Assembly: GCA_947561715.1 (NCBI GenBank)
Contig: OX387201.1
Span: forward strand, 8,306,001 to 8,370,000
From: Ascidia mentula
Lineage: Eukaryota > Chordata > Ascidiacea > Phlebobranchia > Ascidiidae
Reading direction: 5' to 3'
DNA length: 64,000 bases
The notes under the pieces were generated by a model, which was given only the letters and a program-made list of their open reading frames with translations, did no database searches and was not told where the DNA came from. Below are positions 1-14,300 of this stretch, piece by piece; position 1 is the stretch's first letter, and each line of letters opens with the position of its first letter. Both the position numbers and the translations under genes were made by a program.

Positions 1-1428
1 CATGACCCCTAGGAACATGACACCTATTTAGCTAGGTTGTGTCACGTAACAAAATAATGCTGTTATTTAAACTATTCTGGTGAACGCTGTCCGCTGTACA
101 AACCTTATATCCCCACGGACAAACTGCTAGTCCTAATAACCTGTAACGACCCATTGATTTGGGTATTAGGCCTACTTCTTTAGAGCTGATGGGGTTGCAT
201 ATGGGACTTTTGCCAAACCAAGTGTCGATATACTAAGGTCTGTTTTTACCGTTGAGCGCGATTTTTTGTGTATCCATGTGTACCAAATTCAATGGATATC
301 AGTTTCAACCTGTCATTTTCTTTGTCCAAACGGCGTCTTTTTTCTAATCTACCTCACGACAGATAAGAGCTTGTAATTAACTAAATGTTAAAAAATTTTG
401 GGAATGCGAGGTGATAAAATATTTCTTCGTTGCATTTACCATTACAGTATTTTGCTCTTATAATTACTTTCTTACTCACAAACAAATACCCGAAGCCTCG
501 AAGTAAATGCGCAACTATGTGTAAGTTAATAAAAAAGCCAGGTGTGTCCAGAGCCAACATATATTCGAACACCTTTCACAGTCAAGCATTGAAGGCCTAC
601 GTCACAGCAATCACTATTTAGCTAGGATAGCAAAATATCTGAGGTCAAGTCCTAGAGGTGATTTGAGCCTGTCACGATGTAGGCTACAAATTCTTCTGAT
701 GTACTTTGTCGGGGACAAAGAAAGATTTCTAACTAAATGAACCGAATTTGGCACAACTTCCCGTAACGATTAGCAAAATGGTTAAAAAAAACAGAGGATT
801 TGTTAAGATCACACTACAGTTTAGTCGTGTTGATGTGGAAGGGGTGTTTTAAATCTGTTCCGAGAGCGAAATTGCAAATTGTTTGGTTGTACTTTGTAGG
901 GGGTAAAATTATCGTACCAACCCAACTAAATTTGGCACAACTTTTTATAGGATTCGGCAAAATAATTTTTTGGTAGTTTTTTGTATCTCCATGTTTGTGA
1001 CAAAAATAATGTTTTTTCTTGATACATGTTGTACCTTAAATATATGTCAAACACACTTTAGAAGCAAAAAATCATAATAATCATTTGCTCGTGAAGTGTA
1101 CTTTTTTTATTCTGCAAGTGTGAGTGTGCTAGCGTCACGTGTAGTTCTTTCTATGACATGTGAACCACACGGAATAAGTTTTAGACTTGTATTTAAAAAA
1201 TTAAACCATTGTGACGACATTTGGACACATGCATGAGCGGGCGTTACAATTATAGCCTAATTACAATTGTATATTTAGTATACTAAAATGTATTGTATTG
1301 TTTAGTGCTCGACTGGAAGTGGTTTGAAAAAATATGTAAGTAAATTTCTTGTTTGAGATGGATTGCCAGTCATGTAAAGGCACAGCTCGATCAGTATTGC
1401 TTTGCCCTAACTGGTGGCAGTCAAAAGC
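1..1428. other. Spacer upstream of MEGF8
   Basis: I see no convincing coding exon here. Short open frames between 381 and 621 on both strands have no recognisable similarity or splice context. The stretch is AT-rich and holds two diverged copies of a roughly 90-base segment (about 699-785 and 888-975). Transcription start and 5' UTR of MEGF8 presumably lie in the last few hundred bases, but I cannot place a promoter. Confidence 0.6.
699..975. repeat. Two diverged tandem copies of a ~90-bp segment
   Basis: The segments near 699-785 and 888-975 both run from a TGTACTTTGT start, through a shared AATTTGGCACAACTT block, to a GCAAAAT block. Spacing between equivalent points is about 180 bases. The similarity is partial, so this is an old duplication or a repeat-family remnant. 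I cannot name the family. Confidence 0.45.
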
Positions 1429-2342
1429 ATGACCCTCCACAACCACAACTGGATATTTTTTACCTCCTGGTTCCTCATCAGATTATTCTGTGTTTGTATT
1501 GGTTGTGGTCATGAGCGTCAAGTTTTTCGAAATACAACATTTGGTTATATAAGTGATGGAAAAGGAAAGCATGCACCCAATTTAAGGTACGTGTACACAT
1601 TAAATGCACAACTGTACCAACATAGACGGATGTTGTTACAGCATTTTAAATTCTAGTTAAGAGATGTGTATTATCTAGTTTGGTGTGTGGTGAGAAAGTA
1701 TATTATAGTACGTATATATACATAGTTAAAAAATTCAACACCATGTGCTGTGATATATTAAAAGCTGTTTTTTGGCGCAGATGTGAATGGTTGATTGAAA
1801 GTCCAGACCCAGCAAAGCTGCCATACATTACGTTAGACTTTATTTTAAAAGATACAGAGTGTGTATTTGACTATGTTACTGTTATCGATGGAAACTCTCA
1901 TGATGGAAAAGTGCTTGGAACCTTTAGCGGTGATACTACCACAAGCACGGTGCCAATACTTCAGGCCCAATCTGGATATATGCTAATTTTCTTCGTTAGG
2001 TAAAATGAAGCATTTTGGTTTAATACCAATTATAAATTGTTTATGAAGGAGTCATTTTTGTAATCATTTATTTGTAGTGATAAAAACTACCAACGTCAAG
2101 GTTTTAATGCTTCCTTTCATGTACATGCCTGTCCTTACAATTGTTCTGGTCATGGTCAATGCATTGACGAGAACTGGTAAGTAACAAATAATTTTGGTCC
2201 TAATTATCTCCATCACATACAATTTCCTTTAATATTTGTGTAGGTGTAAATGCACACCTTCATGGTCTGGAGAAGACTGCCGTTCACCAGCTTGTCCCAA
2301 TGACTGCACAGATTCCAAGCATGGTCTGTGCCTTCTGCAAAG
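1429..2342 (+). other. MEGF8: MEGF8 exons 1-4: signal peptide, CUB1, EGF
   Basis: The first exon encodes a hydrophobic leader (IFFTSWFLIRLFCVCIG) followed by the start of a CUB domain. The CUB core includes CEWLIESP, DTECVFDYVTVIDG and GFNASF, the same landmarks as the first CUB of vertebrate MEGF8. Exons 3 and 4 add two Cys-rich EGF-like segments (CSGHGQC, CKCTPSWSGEDC). Confidence 0.85.
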
Positions 2343-5300
2343 GTAAAAGCAGAAATACCACAAACTTTTGAAACCTGTAATTGTTACTCCAAATTTTATG
2401 TCAATAGTGACAAGCGCTGCTCTTGCCTGGGTGACTTCATTGGTTTAGGATGTGAGTTGAATGATGAAAATGACTTGCCCAATGCCAATACTTGGACTAT
2501 GGTGTACAATTACACCGATAAAACAAGGGAACCTTCTGCACTTGCTGGTCACGCTGCTGTGTATGTGAAGCCCTATCTTTGGATCTTTGGCGGCTATGAT
2601 TTAAATGGACACTCAAGTAGATTGCTAAGATACAACTTTTCATATAACCAGTGGGATGTCATGAATGCATCAAATGGGCCTTCCCCTCGTACTTTTCATA
2701 CTGTGAGTTTGATTCCAAACCAAAGTTTATTTATGTGCCAATTTTTTATTTGATGAATATCCTATAGTAAAGTAAAGTGAATTATGTGTTTACCCAGGGA
2801 AAATTTTTCAACAATTTATTTAAATGCTTTACTGACATTTGTACAGATGTCGATGCTTGCTGAAGATAATAAACACTATCTAGCCGTCTTCGGGGGTCAG
2901 TTGGAGAACAGCAGTTACAGTGATGAACTGTGGATCTACAGCATTTCACACCATTCCTGGTCAGCAGTTACATCAAATCATTCCAGCATGCCCCCTCATA
3001 CCTGCCAACATGCAAGTTCTGTGGTTCAGAAGGATAATACCCAGTATCTGTATGTGTTTGGGGGACAGAGCCAGCTCGCACAGGGTGTGGTTTTCTCTTC
3101 GGAAATGTATCGATTAAACTGGAAAACAAGGACGTGGGTTCATTTACCCTATGATGTGGCCGGTGTTAAAACTTCAAGTCTTAGACTTGCTGGCCACAGT
3201 ATGGTGCATGACAAAATTTCAGGCAATTTAATTGTGTTCGGTGGATATCTTTTTGCTGAGAGTTCAACACGATCAAATAATTTGTATTTCTTTGACATTG
3301 AAAGGAGTTTGTGGTTTGGTGTAGCAGCTGCAAATTCCCCCAAGGCTGTGGTTTTTCATACTGCCAATGTCATCGGAGATTACATGCTTGTGTATGGAGG
3401 AAACACCCATGAGCATGACAAGGATGAGTCCTGCCAATATGATGGGCTCTTTCTGTACCATTTGAGATGCCATGAGTGGCATCAAACATTTCCAAGGGGA
3501 AATCTGATACCGAGCGGGCGTTTTGCACATGCCTCTGCAGTGTCGGAGAAGAACCTGCTTTTTGTTCATGGTGGATATGATGGCACTGTCCTCAGTGACT
3601 TGCTGGCTTATAAAATACCTACATATGCAACACAAGCACCGGCGTTGATTGTCTGTGCAACTTATGATAACAGGGAAAGTTGTTTGTTGAACAAAAAATG
3701 TTCCTGGTGCTCTAAGAATCGATACTGCCTCAGCAGGCACAATGAAAATATGACTTGCCCTGAAAAAAAACTGGAACACCCAACTTGCTTTGGGTTGTGT
3801 GCTCAGCTAAAAAGCTGCACGACTTGTGTGACACTAAACAGGTATATACAACTTTACATACATAACTGAAAACTGAATACCAGAAAGTAAGTAAAGAAGC
3901 TACTGTAAAAAGAATGTGTTACGAACATTGTTGTATGGATTTTGAAGAATTTTTACTTTTCAGATACATCCTTGATGACAGGTATGACTGGATACCGAGT
4001 CCGTGCTCATGGTGTGTCCCAGACCAAAAGTGTTTTCCTTACAATAAACCAGATTCTACAAGTAAGCAGTGTAGTTTTGTTTTGCCAATATAGTCATTAC
4101 CCCAAGGTTTTAAAAAAACATTGTATTTTTTGAAGAAAACATGTCTGTGGCATAAATTTGCCAAAAAATATACACCCTAGCATCAGTTTGTGTATGTTTT
4201 TAGGTCTTTGTGGTTATGGAATGACACACAGTCAACTGTCATGGTGGAATCCCTCAAGGGTTGCAGTTAACACCACCGGAATGTGTTTAAAAAGTAACTT
4301 GCATTCTGGTTTTGTGAAGGTAGCTTACTACAACGACAACAACAGTTCGGTCCCAGACAGTGTAGTAAGCTCTTTTTGCTTAGCTGTAACAGTCCCAACC
4401 ACAAAGGTTTGTAAATAAAAATTTTTTCAGGAAAAGATTGTGCAGCGAAAGTTGGAAATTGACACACTTGATAAAATAATGCTCATCAAAATCCAGGGAT
4501 TCTTGCATATTTTGGACCCAAAACGCTTTAGCAATAACCAACTGGAATTTAAGTTTACAGTTGTAAAAGGTAAATGTTTATTACAAAAATATTTTGAAGC
4601 AAAGTTCCATTGTTCTTTTTCAAAAATTCACGTTGATTTGTGGCTTTCTATAAAGAAAAAGTTTTACACAATCTTCTAATTTGGACTTGGTTGTTGCAGG
4701 TGCTGCTGAGTTTTATTTGAGCGAAGATGAGTCGCAAACATCTCTAGCCAAAATATTTCCCCCTTCTAATCCGCCGGTTAACTTTACGTCTCCACCATCC
4801 CCACAGAATAAAACTCTGACTCAGCACAGCCGGTTTGCATAATTGTGATAATTTTATCTGGGTTAATTTCATATGTGTTTTTAATTTGTGTCATATATTT
4901 CAAGAAACTCATTAAAAAAGTAACAATGTGTTTTTGTTTAGTTTTTATTACAAAGTTGCATTTTCAACACGTGGAAAAGGAAAATTAAAGGTGTTATGGA
5001 GACAAAGGTAAGAACCATGGATAATTATTTGTAACCTCTTTGTTTATTGCTTCACAATTAGCAGTTTGTTCAAATGTACTTATTTATAAATATATAGGCT
5101 GAATGGAAAAAGTTCAGCCTTCTCTTCCATTGATTATGAGTTTCTTGAGCCTTTTCATTCACCGTTGACCGCTGATAAATGCAAAACCTACCACAATTGC
5201 ATGTTGTGTTTGGCTGATCTCACATGTGCTTGGTGTTCTGGCTTGTGTGTAATAAAGCAAAAGCAGTTCGAGGACTACCCTGCTGGGTGCCAACACCCAA

Positions 5301-8300
5301 GTACAGGTAACTTATATTGTCAATCTTTTATTGCTGGTGTTTAAACAAACACAAACAAGTTTGCTTTCAAAAGTCAATAATTTATTGGGATTTTCAGAAC
5401 ACTTTTGTAGATGATTTGTTTAAATTAAAAAGCAATATACAACAATGCCTTGTTGCAGGAATTGCTATGGTTACACCGCTAACAGGTCTAATACTGGACG
5501 TCTCATCCTGTCCGGTTTGTGTTGATCATGGTACATGCCAAGATTGTCTTACAAACTCAACATGTCAATGGTCTATGAAACTTGGGTGCACTGCCAAGAA
5601 TTTAAATTTTGGTGGGTGGAAAAACAGTTCTCAGCTACTAAGTAAAGTATGGTGTAAAGTAGTCTTTAGCATTTCAAGGCAAAGCATTGTCATTAGCTGC
5701 AAAATATAAAAAGCGTTTTAGGTGTCATAAGTGTCCAAACCTAACTACTGTGGTCTTTTTTCAGCTGACACCTTTAAAGTTGCATCTGAATGTCCTGACC
5801 ATTGTTCAGCATATCACACGTGTGGCGAGTGCACGTCTGACTCCAACAACCTCCAGTGTGTCTGGTGCGCAAGTACTCAAACTTGTTTTGCCTTCTCCCA
5901 CCATATTCCGTCCCATGGTTTTGGCCAGTGCGCTGTTTCTATTGCAACAGGAGATTCATGTGTAAAGTATGTGTATTTGCATATCTGGAAAAGACTTTAT
6001 TATACTGCTTTACATTTGGCTGAATATGGCTAGAGAATGTTTGTGATGGTATTAAAGCCATAATTTTTTAGTCAGTGGTTCAACAAATTGGCGTATTTTG
6101 AAGTAGACCTACAACTTATCAACATGAAAACCGACTTCTGTATGTTTTTGAGAAAATGTGGTCATTGTTTTTCAGTTGCACAATGTTAAATACATGCAGT
6201 TCTTGCCTCAAGGAGTTTGGTTGTGGGTGGTGCAGTCTTGTCTCAAATGGATTCCAGGTACATGCACGCAACTTGCATTGTTACTATAACACAAGCAAAC
6301 ATTTAAATTCACAGGGAAATTGTCTTCCGGGAAGTTTTAATGGTGCAAAGGACCCTGGAATATGTGAAGCTACCAGGGGAGCAAACAACAACACTTTGCA
6401 ATGGAACTATGATACATGTCCAGACGTGGATGAATGCAACGTTGGTATGTATACCCAACACAAAATGTTGCTAAACGTTTTATGTGCAAGTTCGGAAGGT
6501 TACTTTGTTGGGGTAGGGGTCTCCAACCAATGACATGTAAAGAGCCAGCTACACTTTATGCCTTAATCTTTGCATGTACTTATTATACAGAATGGCCAAA
6601 TGGAACAGCCCTGCACCGCTGTAGCTCCAACGCCACCTGTATCAATACTTTCCAGTCCTACTCTTGCATCTGTAATCCCGGCTTCAGCGGAGACGGCAAA
6701 GAATGCCAACAAGTATGCCTCAGGAAATGCTCCAACGGGAACTGCAGGTGCGAGTTGCCATGTTTTCTAGTATCAGTCGATTTTACGTTTAAACAAGGCT
6801 TGGTGAAATTGTGGTTTGTGACTCAGCGGCCACCCAGACTACCGCTGCATTTGCGACCTCGGATGGACGACTGAACGAAACGGCCCGGTTGATTGTAGCG
6901 TGGACTGCGGATGCAACTTTCAGAGTACTTGCATAACGGGAATAGGTATGATTTTTGTAAATTATTAATCTTTGATTTCTTCCTTGTGTCGTGTGTAGTT
7001 TTTAAAGGTATATGTTTATATCTTAGTTTAGGAATTTGGTAACATAAATAGTTCGAGATGTTTTATCTCATAAGCAAGTTTATGTTTATGTAAAAATATT
7101 GTTTCGTTTTCGTCTGTATATTTTATATAACTTCAAGGTGTCTGCGATCGTTGTCACCACAACACGAACGGTTCCCTGTGCGAAACATGCAAGAGTGGTT
7201 TCTACAAAATCAGAAGCAACAAGACCGTTTGTAAACCCTGCCAGTGTAATATTCACGGCGATGCGTCAGTGGGTATGTGCGACGTTGCCACTGGAATCTG
7301 CACTTGTCTTCACAGCACAACTGGACCTAATTGTGAACGGTGCCTTCCCGGATATTACGGTGACCCCAGGTAGGATATTTAAAATTTGACCGACGTTTTT
7401 GTCCAGGGTGTTAAGCTTATGTCCATTCTATGTAATGGCTTTATAACCCCAAGGAATAATAATGTTAAATATCCCACAAATAGCAAGATTGTTGTACGAA
7501 GCAAGGCAATTCCCAAGCAACTAAGCAAATATTGTTTCACGAGAGATTCAAGACAACAATATGAAATGAATGTTTTTTGAAGCGAAACGAATTAGAACAG
7601 AAAGACGGCCGCGAATTCAAACTTTTTGTGCAGAAACGGGGGAAGATGTTACAGGAAGTGCGAGGGGCGAATTCTGTTTCCGAAATCCGAAAAGTCGGGC
7701 GCTTTTGGTGCCTGGAAAATACCAAACACACTATTTCCAAACCTTATTTACTGTATGTGGGTCGTTGAAAGCCATCATAGCGAGCTCATACAGCTCACAA
7801 TCGAAAAAGACATCAAAGTGGATTGCCAGGTAATTTTTGGTGAAGGCACTAGAAGAGCATTGTGACGTAGTAAAACTAAACAAATGCAACATAGAATTAA
7901 CGGCGTTATTTTTATGGCACTTTCGAGCCATTGTGTCTCGTTCTATCATATCACGAATCCTTGGTTTTTCAATGTAGACCTCGACCGTTTACGTGTACGA
8001 TGGAATTCCGCACTCCAACTCTTCCAATGCTGTTAAACTCGCCTCGCTTTGTGGAAACACGCGGAAAGATGACGCAACTGTGTTTGCTGAATCAGGTTTG
8101 GTTCTTTTACATTCGTATTTATGGGTTTAGTACGAAAAGGTAAAACTTGAATAAGAGCCCAGTGCCTTTACTGTGGCGTTTATTTCCTGAAACTTTAAGT
8201 ACGTCGTTTGAATCACATTGACGTTGCTGAACGCCATTGCACAAAAATGAAAGTGCACGCGAATTTCAATATTCCTCTGCTACTTTTATAAGTGTGTAAT

Positions 8301-11300
8301 TGAGGTTTCGGCTTCCACTTTCTTTACAACAAACAAACATCATTATGTGCTAAATGCAATTATGTGCGACATTTCTACAACTGAATATAATCATTTGCAG
8401 GTTTTCTAACGGTCGTGTATGAAGCAACTGGAAACAACTCTGTCAACTCTGGTCTCAATGCAACGTACAACGTATTCTCGCCCTGTTCAAATGCAGTCAA
8501 TGCGACCAATCGATGTAGAAGGCCTTCTGTGGATTCACTTTGTCCCAATAACTGCTCGTACGCTCTCGGTCAAGGCTCGTGTAAAAACGTAAGTTGATTT
8601 TACTTGTAATTTTGCAATTTTTTTTTTAAATTTAACTTTTGTTCAAGATTTATCTTATTGCATGTTTTCTTTTTTTGCGGTGCAATAATTATCGCTGTAT
8701 GGTGTAAAAAAATAAAATAAATTTAAATTACCCTTTTTTACATGTTTTTGCCTAGAGGAGTGTTTGGCAGTGCAAACTTCATAATATCAAGTTTCAATAA
8801 TATTAATCAGCTCACCTTTTTCGTTTCTACCTCACACTTTACAAAGTAGAAATCAAACGTATCTGTCTGTTCGGTAACGTATTATTGCCAAACAGAAACC
8901 AAGACCTCTTTACTTCCTCTTCTCCAGGGCATGTGTCACTGCTCGCCAGAGTTTCTGGGTCCTGACTGCAACTTGCATGTGAGCAAAACGAAACTTGCCG
9001 GTTACTGGGCATTGGAATGGGATCAGATTCTGTACAGTCTGTCCAGGCATACGAGCGCACCATTAAAAAGCGACTTGCCCCAACCTGTCTATGGACACAC
9101 TCTCACAGGCGTGGGTGTGGACCTGTTGCTGTTCGGGGGAAGCACCGGCGACCGACCCGTGGCAGACCTGTACAGGTGTGTGTTGTGATGCATGAATTTT
9201 ACTGTTATTTTTTACTATAACGGGATTTTACTAGATATAAATTGTGCAGGTGTTGGATTTCTGGTGTTTATTGTTAAAATCGTAAATAGAAATTATGTTC
9301 CATTTGAATGAGAATAACAGACACTGACGATGCCAGCTGGGCGAAACTAATGTTTCTGATGCTTTTTATTTGTGAAATATCGCGCTGATGTTAATCGTCT
9401 CTGCCACTTTTTTTGCGTATTTTTGGATAGAAATATTGTAAGCCTTAAATAATGCGAACAAATTTGTGACACATACATATAAGCTTTTATCGCTTGTTCG
9501 CATTGGACTTGAATTGCTATTCACGATTCAAAATTTCATACTACACTAAACCAGACTCGACCAGATGTTAAATGAGTCACCAGACATCGGATGCTCGCTA
9601 TGCGCTCTTTAAAATTCGCCTGCGTGTGTATTGGCCTATTATGCAAAGATACGCATATGGATCCTAGCTAAACTTATCAGAGACAATTGGGATATGCTGC
9701 ATATCATATGTAGCTTTTAAAAACAAACAATAAATAATTTCCTACATTAAATAATAACACCATTCAGATACGACACGGTGGAAAAGGATTGGGACAAAAT
9801 TCCCTCATCTGACGTTGCGTGGCCTTTGGGCCGTTATCTTCATGCTGCTGCAAGTTGGAACGATGCTGTTTTCGTTTTTGGCGGTTCGTTTTCTAGCATG
9901 TCCGTGACAAACGAACTGTGGAAGCTTGCTGCGGTTGGCTCAACTAACTACGGTACGTCCTGTCGTGTGTGTGCGAATGGATTATTACGGGTGCTTAAGA
10001 ATATGGCCATACATTTGCGTGGCTCAGTTACGTGTTATGCACAAGGAAACATATTCTAAATTCAAAACTCCGAAACAGTTGACTATGTTTTGTGTTGCCC
10101 GTGTGTTTATGGTCCGTGTCTATTCTGAAGTCAGTTCAGTTTAATAATGCAACCATTTTTGTGCAAGTTTCTCTCTGTGTTTATATTTCTAAGTACGTAT
10201 ATTTTTTTCTATACGAGAGGTTATATGTTAACCTTACCAATACGTATTTAATAGGTTGGGAATTGATGATTTCATCTGGCCACGTACCTCCACTTGCCGG
10301 ACACACGTTCACGTATTGTGGAGATTCCAAATTCGCGGCCATTGGAGGATACAACCCTACGGACGGACTAAATCAAAACGTAACTGAGTTTTTTATACTT
10401 CGGTGCTTATAACCAGTGGCCTTGATTTTGTGTGTGTTTTTTCTGTTTATTGTCGATATTAACACACGAGGTTAGGAAACAACGTGAATGACGTACATTA
10501 CATTGATTTAATGCAAAGGTTCTCAGATGAAGGTCCATGGGCCCCAAAAGGGTTCACAGTGATCTACCGGGGGGCTACAAGATTTTAGTAATATTTTCGC
10601 CGCCGATTTCAAACAAATATTAAAAAAAAACGCCAGAACATTTTGTTATTCTAAGACATCAGTAAAGAAAGAAACTTTAGGTTTTTTCGTGGGTCCATCG
10701 AGTTTTCCTAATTAGCCTTGTGGCCTTTGGACACGAAACTAATTGAAAAACCGTGATTTAAGCCAACAATACGTGTATAGTTAACGGTAATTTTGTTACT
10801 TGTTTTCTGTTGTACCTAAATAGGCCACAATTCCTGTTGCAATATAATTTCTCTTGTCGTCAATGTTTTGTGCATCTCAAAATACTTTGTAATATAAAGC
10901 CAGTATCATCAACAATACCTTTTGCCTCACAGGTTTTCATATTCAACGCCGCCGATTCAACGTGGACCAAGCTGAAACCCAACCGGGGTGCATTGTTCGT
11001 CGGGTTATTCGGCCACACCACTGTGTACGACCAACAAACCAATCTGTTGTACATATACGGGGGAATAACTTTTGATACTTCCTCTGGCGCGACAAAGCCG
11101 TCGTCACGCACCTTCGCATACAGTGTTGTGCATAGGCGCTGGGCAATGGTGCTGGAATCCGAGTCTTACCCACAATTGTTTCAGCCGCCTGCACGCTACT
11201 TCCATTCAGCCGTGTATTACAACGACGGTAAGACAGTTGACATTTTGTTAAGTCTGTCTGTCGTTTTAAATTTGAGCTCGAAATTGCCATTTTGACAATA

Positions 11301-14300
11301 CGGAATACGTATTCAGTAAAAATACATCTCCAAGCAATCATTTCGGGTAGAAATTAAAGTGTGATCGACATTTCCTTTATGCCGGGATTTATCATAAACG
11401 AGGGTTGGGCCAACATATCCGAAAAGGCAATTTTAAATAGGCATGCTTTACAGCGGTGAACTGTGAACTGATATCAAATACAAATTCCCGAGACGCCTTG
11501 GATCACCCAGTATCATTATTATTGTACATTAGTGTTTCGAAAGTGTCTCTGTTTTTAAGGTTCTTCACGTGGTTTCCTCGTCATGGGGGGTTTGTCCAAC
11601 GGTGATCAAGTGGAGAAGAGCGTCTGGTTGTTCCGCTTCGATTGTCATCTGTGGACGAACATGGGTTCAACTAAAACACAGAAAGGTTCATACTTTGTAT
11701 ATTACAATGTAAAGCACCACGTCATCCGTTTTAAAGCAAGTTTGTAAATCCTCGCCCCTCTCACAGCATAACCAAAGTTCGGTATCAGAACAGGATCATT
11801 GGATTTATTTTTAAGTGCATTTTTAGACTTTTTTTTCTGTAGAATTTGTTAGAAATTAGGATTTTGCTCCGAAATGCTTGTCAATTTTGACAAGCTGAAT
11901 CCAAATGTTAACCAGTAGTATGAAATTACTGCCGTAGCCTATAACTAATGAGATTCCCGGACCACTGGTTAAGATCGATTTATTGATCAAGTTGTTTGTG
12001 TTGCGAACATGCAGTAACAGGTGTGAATTTGTACGCCGCCAAGCTGGGCTACCTCATGTCGGCGGCTTCTGTTGTTCATTCCAAACCATCGCAAACTTCT
12101 TATTACTTGTTTGGAGGAAACCGGGAAGGAATTCTACTTAACCAACTTCAGGTATAAGTTGTCATGGCAACACAACGTTTACCAGTTCATGTAATATTTA
12201 ACTGTCTGTAGGGTTTGGCTTGTTCTAAACCAGTGGTTCCCAACCTGGGGGTCGCGACCCCTAAGGGGGTCGCGGGAAGGCTATCTGTGGGTCGCGACAT
12301 ATATGTGATGCTTTTATAACTTGTTACAACACTTAGGCTACAACTAGTTGGGCCTGCTATCGCTTTGTCTTGTCAGGGACGATAAGCAGTAGGCTATGTG
12401 CCACTAACATTGTGCACAGGCACTGTCATTGAAACATCACAGCAATTATTGTCATCAACAATGAAAGTATGAAAAAGCAGTTTAGGGCGTTCAGTTGTAA
12501 GTGGCAGTGAGATATCAAGGTGCAGTGTTTTTCTTTAACCCTGGTCATGGAGAAGAAGCGTAAATATGTTGAAGAATATTTGAAGTTTGGATTTACCCGC
12601 ATAATCTGCACTTGCACTGAAAAGCCTCCGTGTGTCTTGTGCAATGTGGTGCAGTGCTGAATCAAGCCGTCTAAATTAAACCGCCATTTACACACTATGC
12701 ACCCCCAACACGTGAAAAAAAGATTAGGAATTCTTCAAACGTCATGAGGCCGGTTTGAAACGTCAGAGATTTGACTTAGTAGTTTTCAGATTTTAGCGTT
12801 GTCAAATACTCAACCAAGGATTTCAAACTTGGCTATGAAGTTGCAAGTCAGCCGTCTTATGGAGCAAAGTGATTGCCAATAAATGATATACTGTAAAATG
12901 CACTTTGATTGATATTGCTTGGGAAAAAAAAAATGGTGGGGGTCGCAAGTTAGTTTAAATCAATATAGGGGGTCACCAACCACAAAAGGTTGGGAACCAC
13001 TGTTCTAAACTATTGAGCTACAGTAGCTTAACCAGATGTCAAACGTGGCCGTATGGTCGCTATTATTAACTAATGCCGAGAGCGTTTAATTGGATTTTAA
13101 TATAGCCTAGGAAACGCTAACCATTCCAAGAAAATTGAGCTGTTGTCACTGCTTGCCTTGTGTATATATATTGTATGCCTAATTGGTATAAATATATAAT
13201 ATACGTTATCGATAAATTTGCGGTAATTGAACCAATCAAAAACTGACAAGTAAAATCTAGAGACTATTTTCACAAAAACAAAAATGTGGACATGTTGTTT
13301 TGAAATTCGGAACCAAATTTGTTTTCAGGTGTTTCGCGTCGTATCTCTATGTTACGTAGCCAAGAGCAAGTGTGACTGCGAGATGCTCAAAGCAGGTTGT
13401 CTTCTCTGCATGTCGGTAAGCACCCGAACAATACAAACGCACTTTATTGCATTTAAATTATCAGTCATGTATAGTAGCGTTATACGTAATGCGCTTTAGT
13501 TATATCTTCTATATCTTATTTAAGTGAATGCAACGCACAAGGTTGGGCGTCAATTATTTTGAACCTATAGCATGTTAGGTATATAGGGGCTGTATTTGCA
13601 TTCGTGAATTAAATTTACCGAAGTATCCTGTTAGTCATGTGTTTTTGTTCGTAGTTCCCACACCTAAATATTTTACCAAAGGGATTATTTTCAGCAGAAC
13701 GACGATTTCGTTTGCGCGCCCCCTACCGGCAACAAAGTGAGCAACACGCAGTGTAATCTCATATACAACTTCTCGTCTCGTGCCGAAAACTCGATCACCA
13801 CCCAATCCTGCAGTCCATCCAACAATCCCTTCCTCCACTGCTCGCCCGAAACAGAAGTTCCAACTCGACCGTTGCATTGTTCTGACATCGGGTGAGTAAT
13901 AAGATTCGTGACTTGTCACATCTATTGTAGATATTTGCGACTTTTCACTTTTGATAAGGAAGGACGGTTTCAGCCAAGACTCGCTCGACTCTATTTCCGG
14001 GTTGTAATTTGTTTCACCGCTTGCTGTCGTTGCAAGTAATGCGAATGCCTCTTTGCGTCTAAACATTCGTCGGAATTTTGTTGTAATCCCCATTTTCTAT
14101 GTGCTTTCATTTTTTCAATACCAATGTAACAAATGAAATGGCCCCAAGTGTGTTGATGACAATTCAAACGTCCCGGAGCGCTATACGGCAAGAAAAACAC
14201 AAATTGTACGAATAAAGAATGCGCGTCTTGCTAATGAAGGATTATTCACTTGTAAAAATAAAACTTCCAGCACTACAACTCCGCAAATAAACCTCGATAC

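Noticed and set aside
4407..4430. 24-n MEGF8 intron beginning GTTTGT
   Set aside because: Too short and with a poor donor. The GTAAGC donor at 4365 gives a 66-nt intron, correct phase and better similarity to vertebrate MEGF8.
7560..8143. Several overlapping plus-strand ORFs as separate small genes
   Set aside because: One frame, cut by two clear introns, supplies the second CUB domain of MEGF8. The others are shadows.
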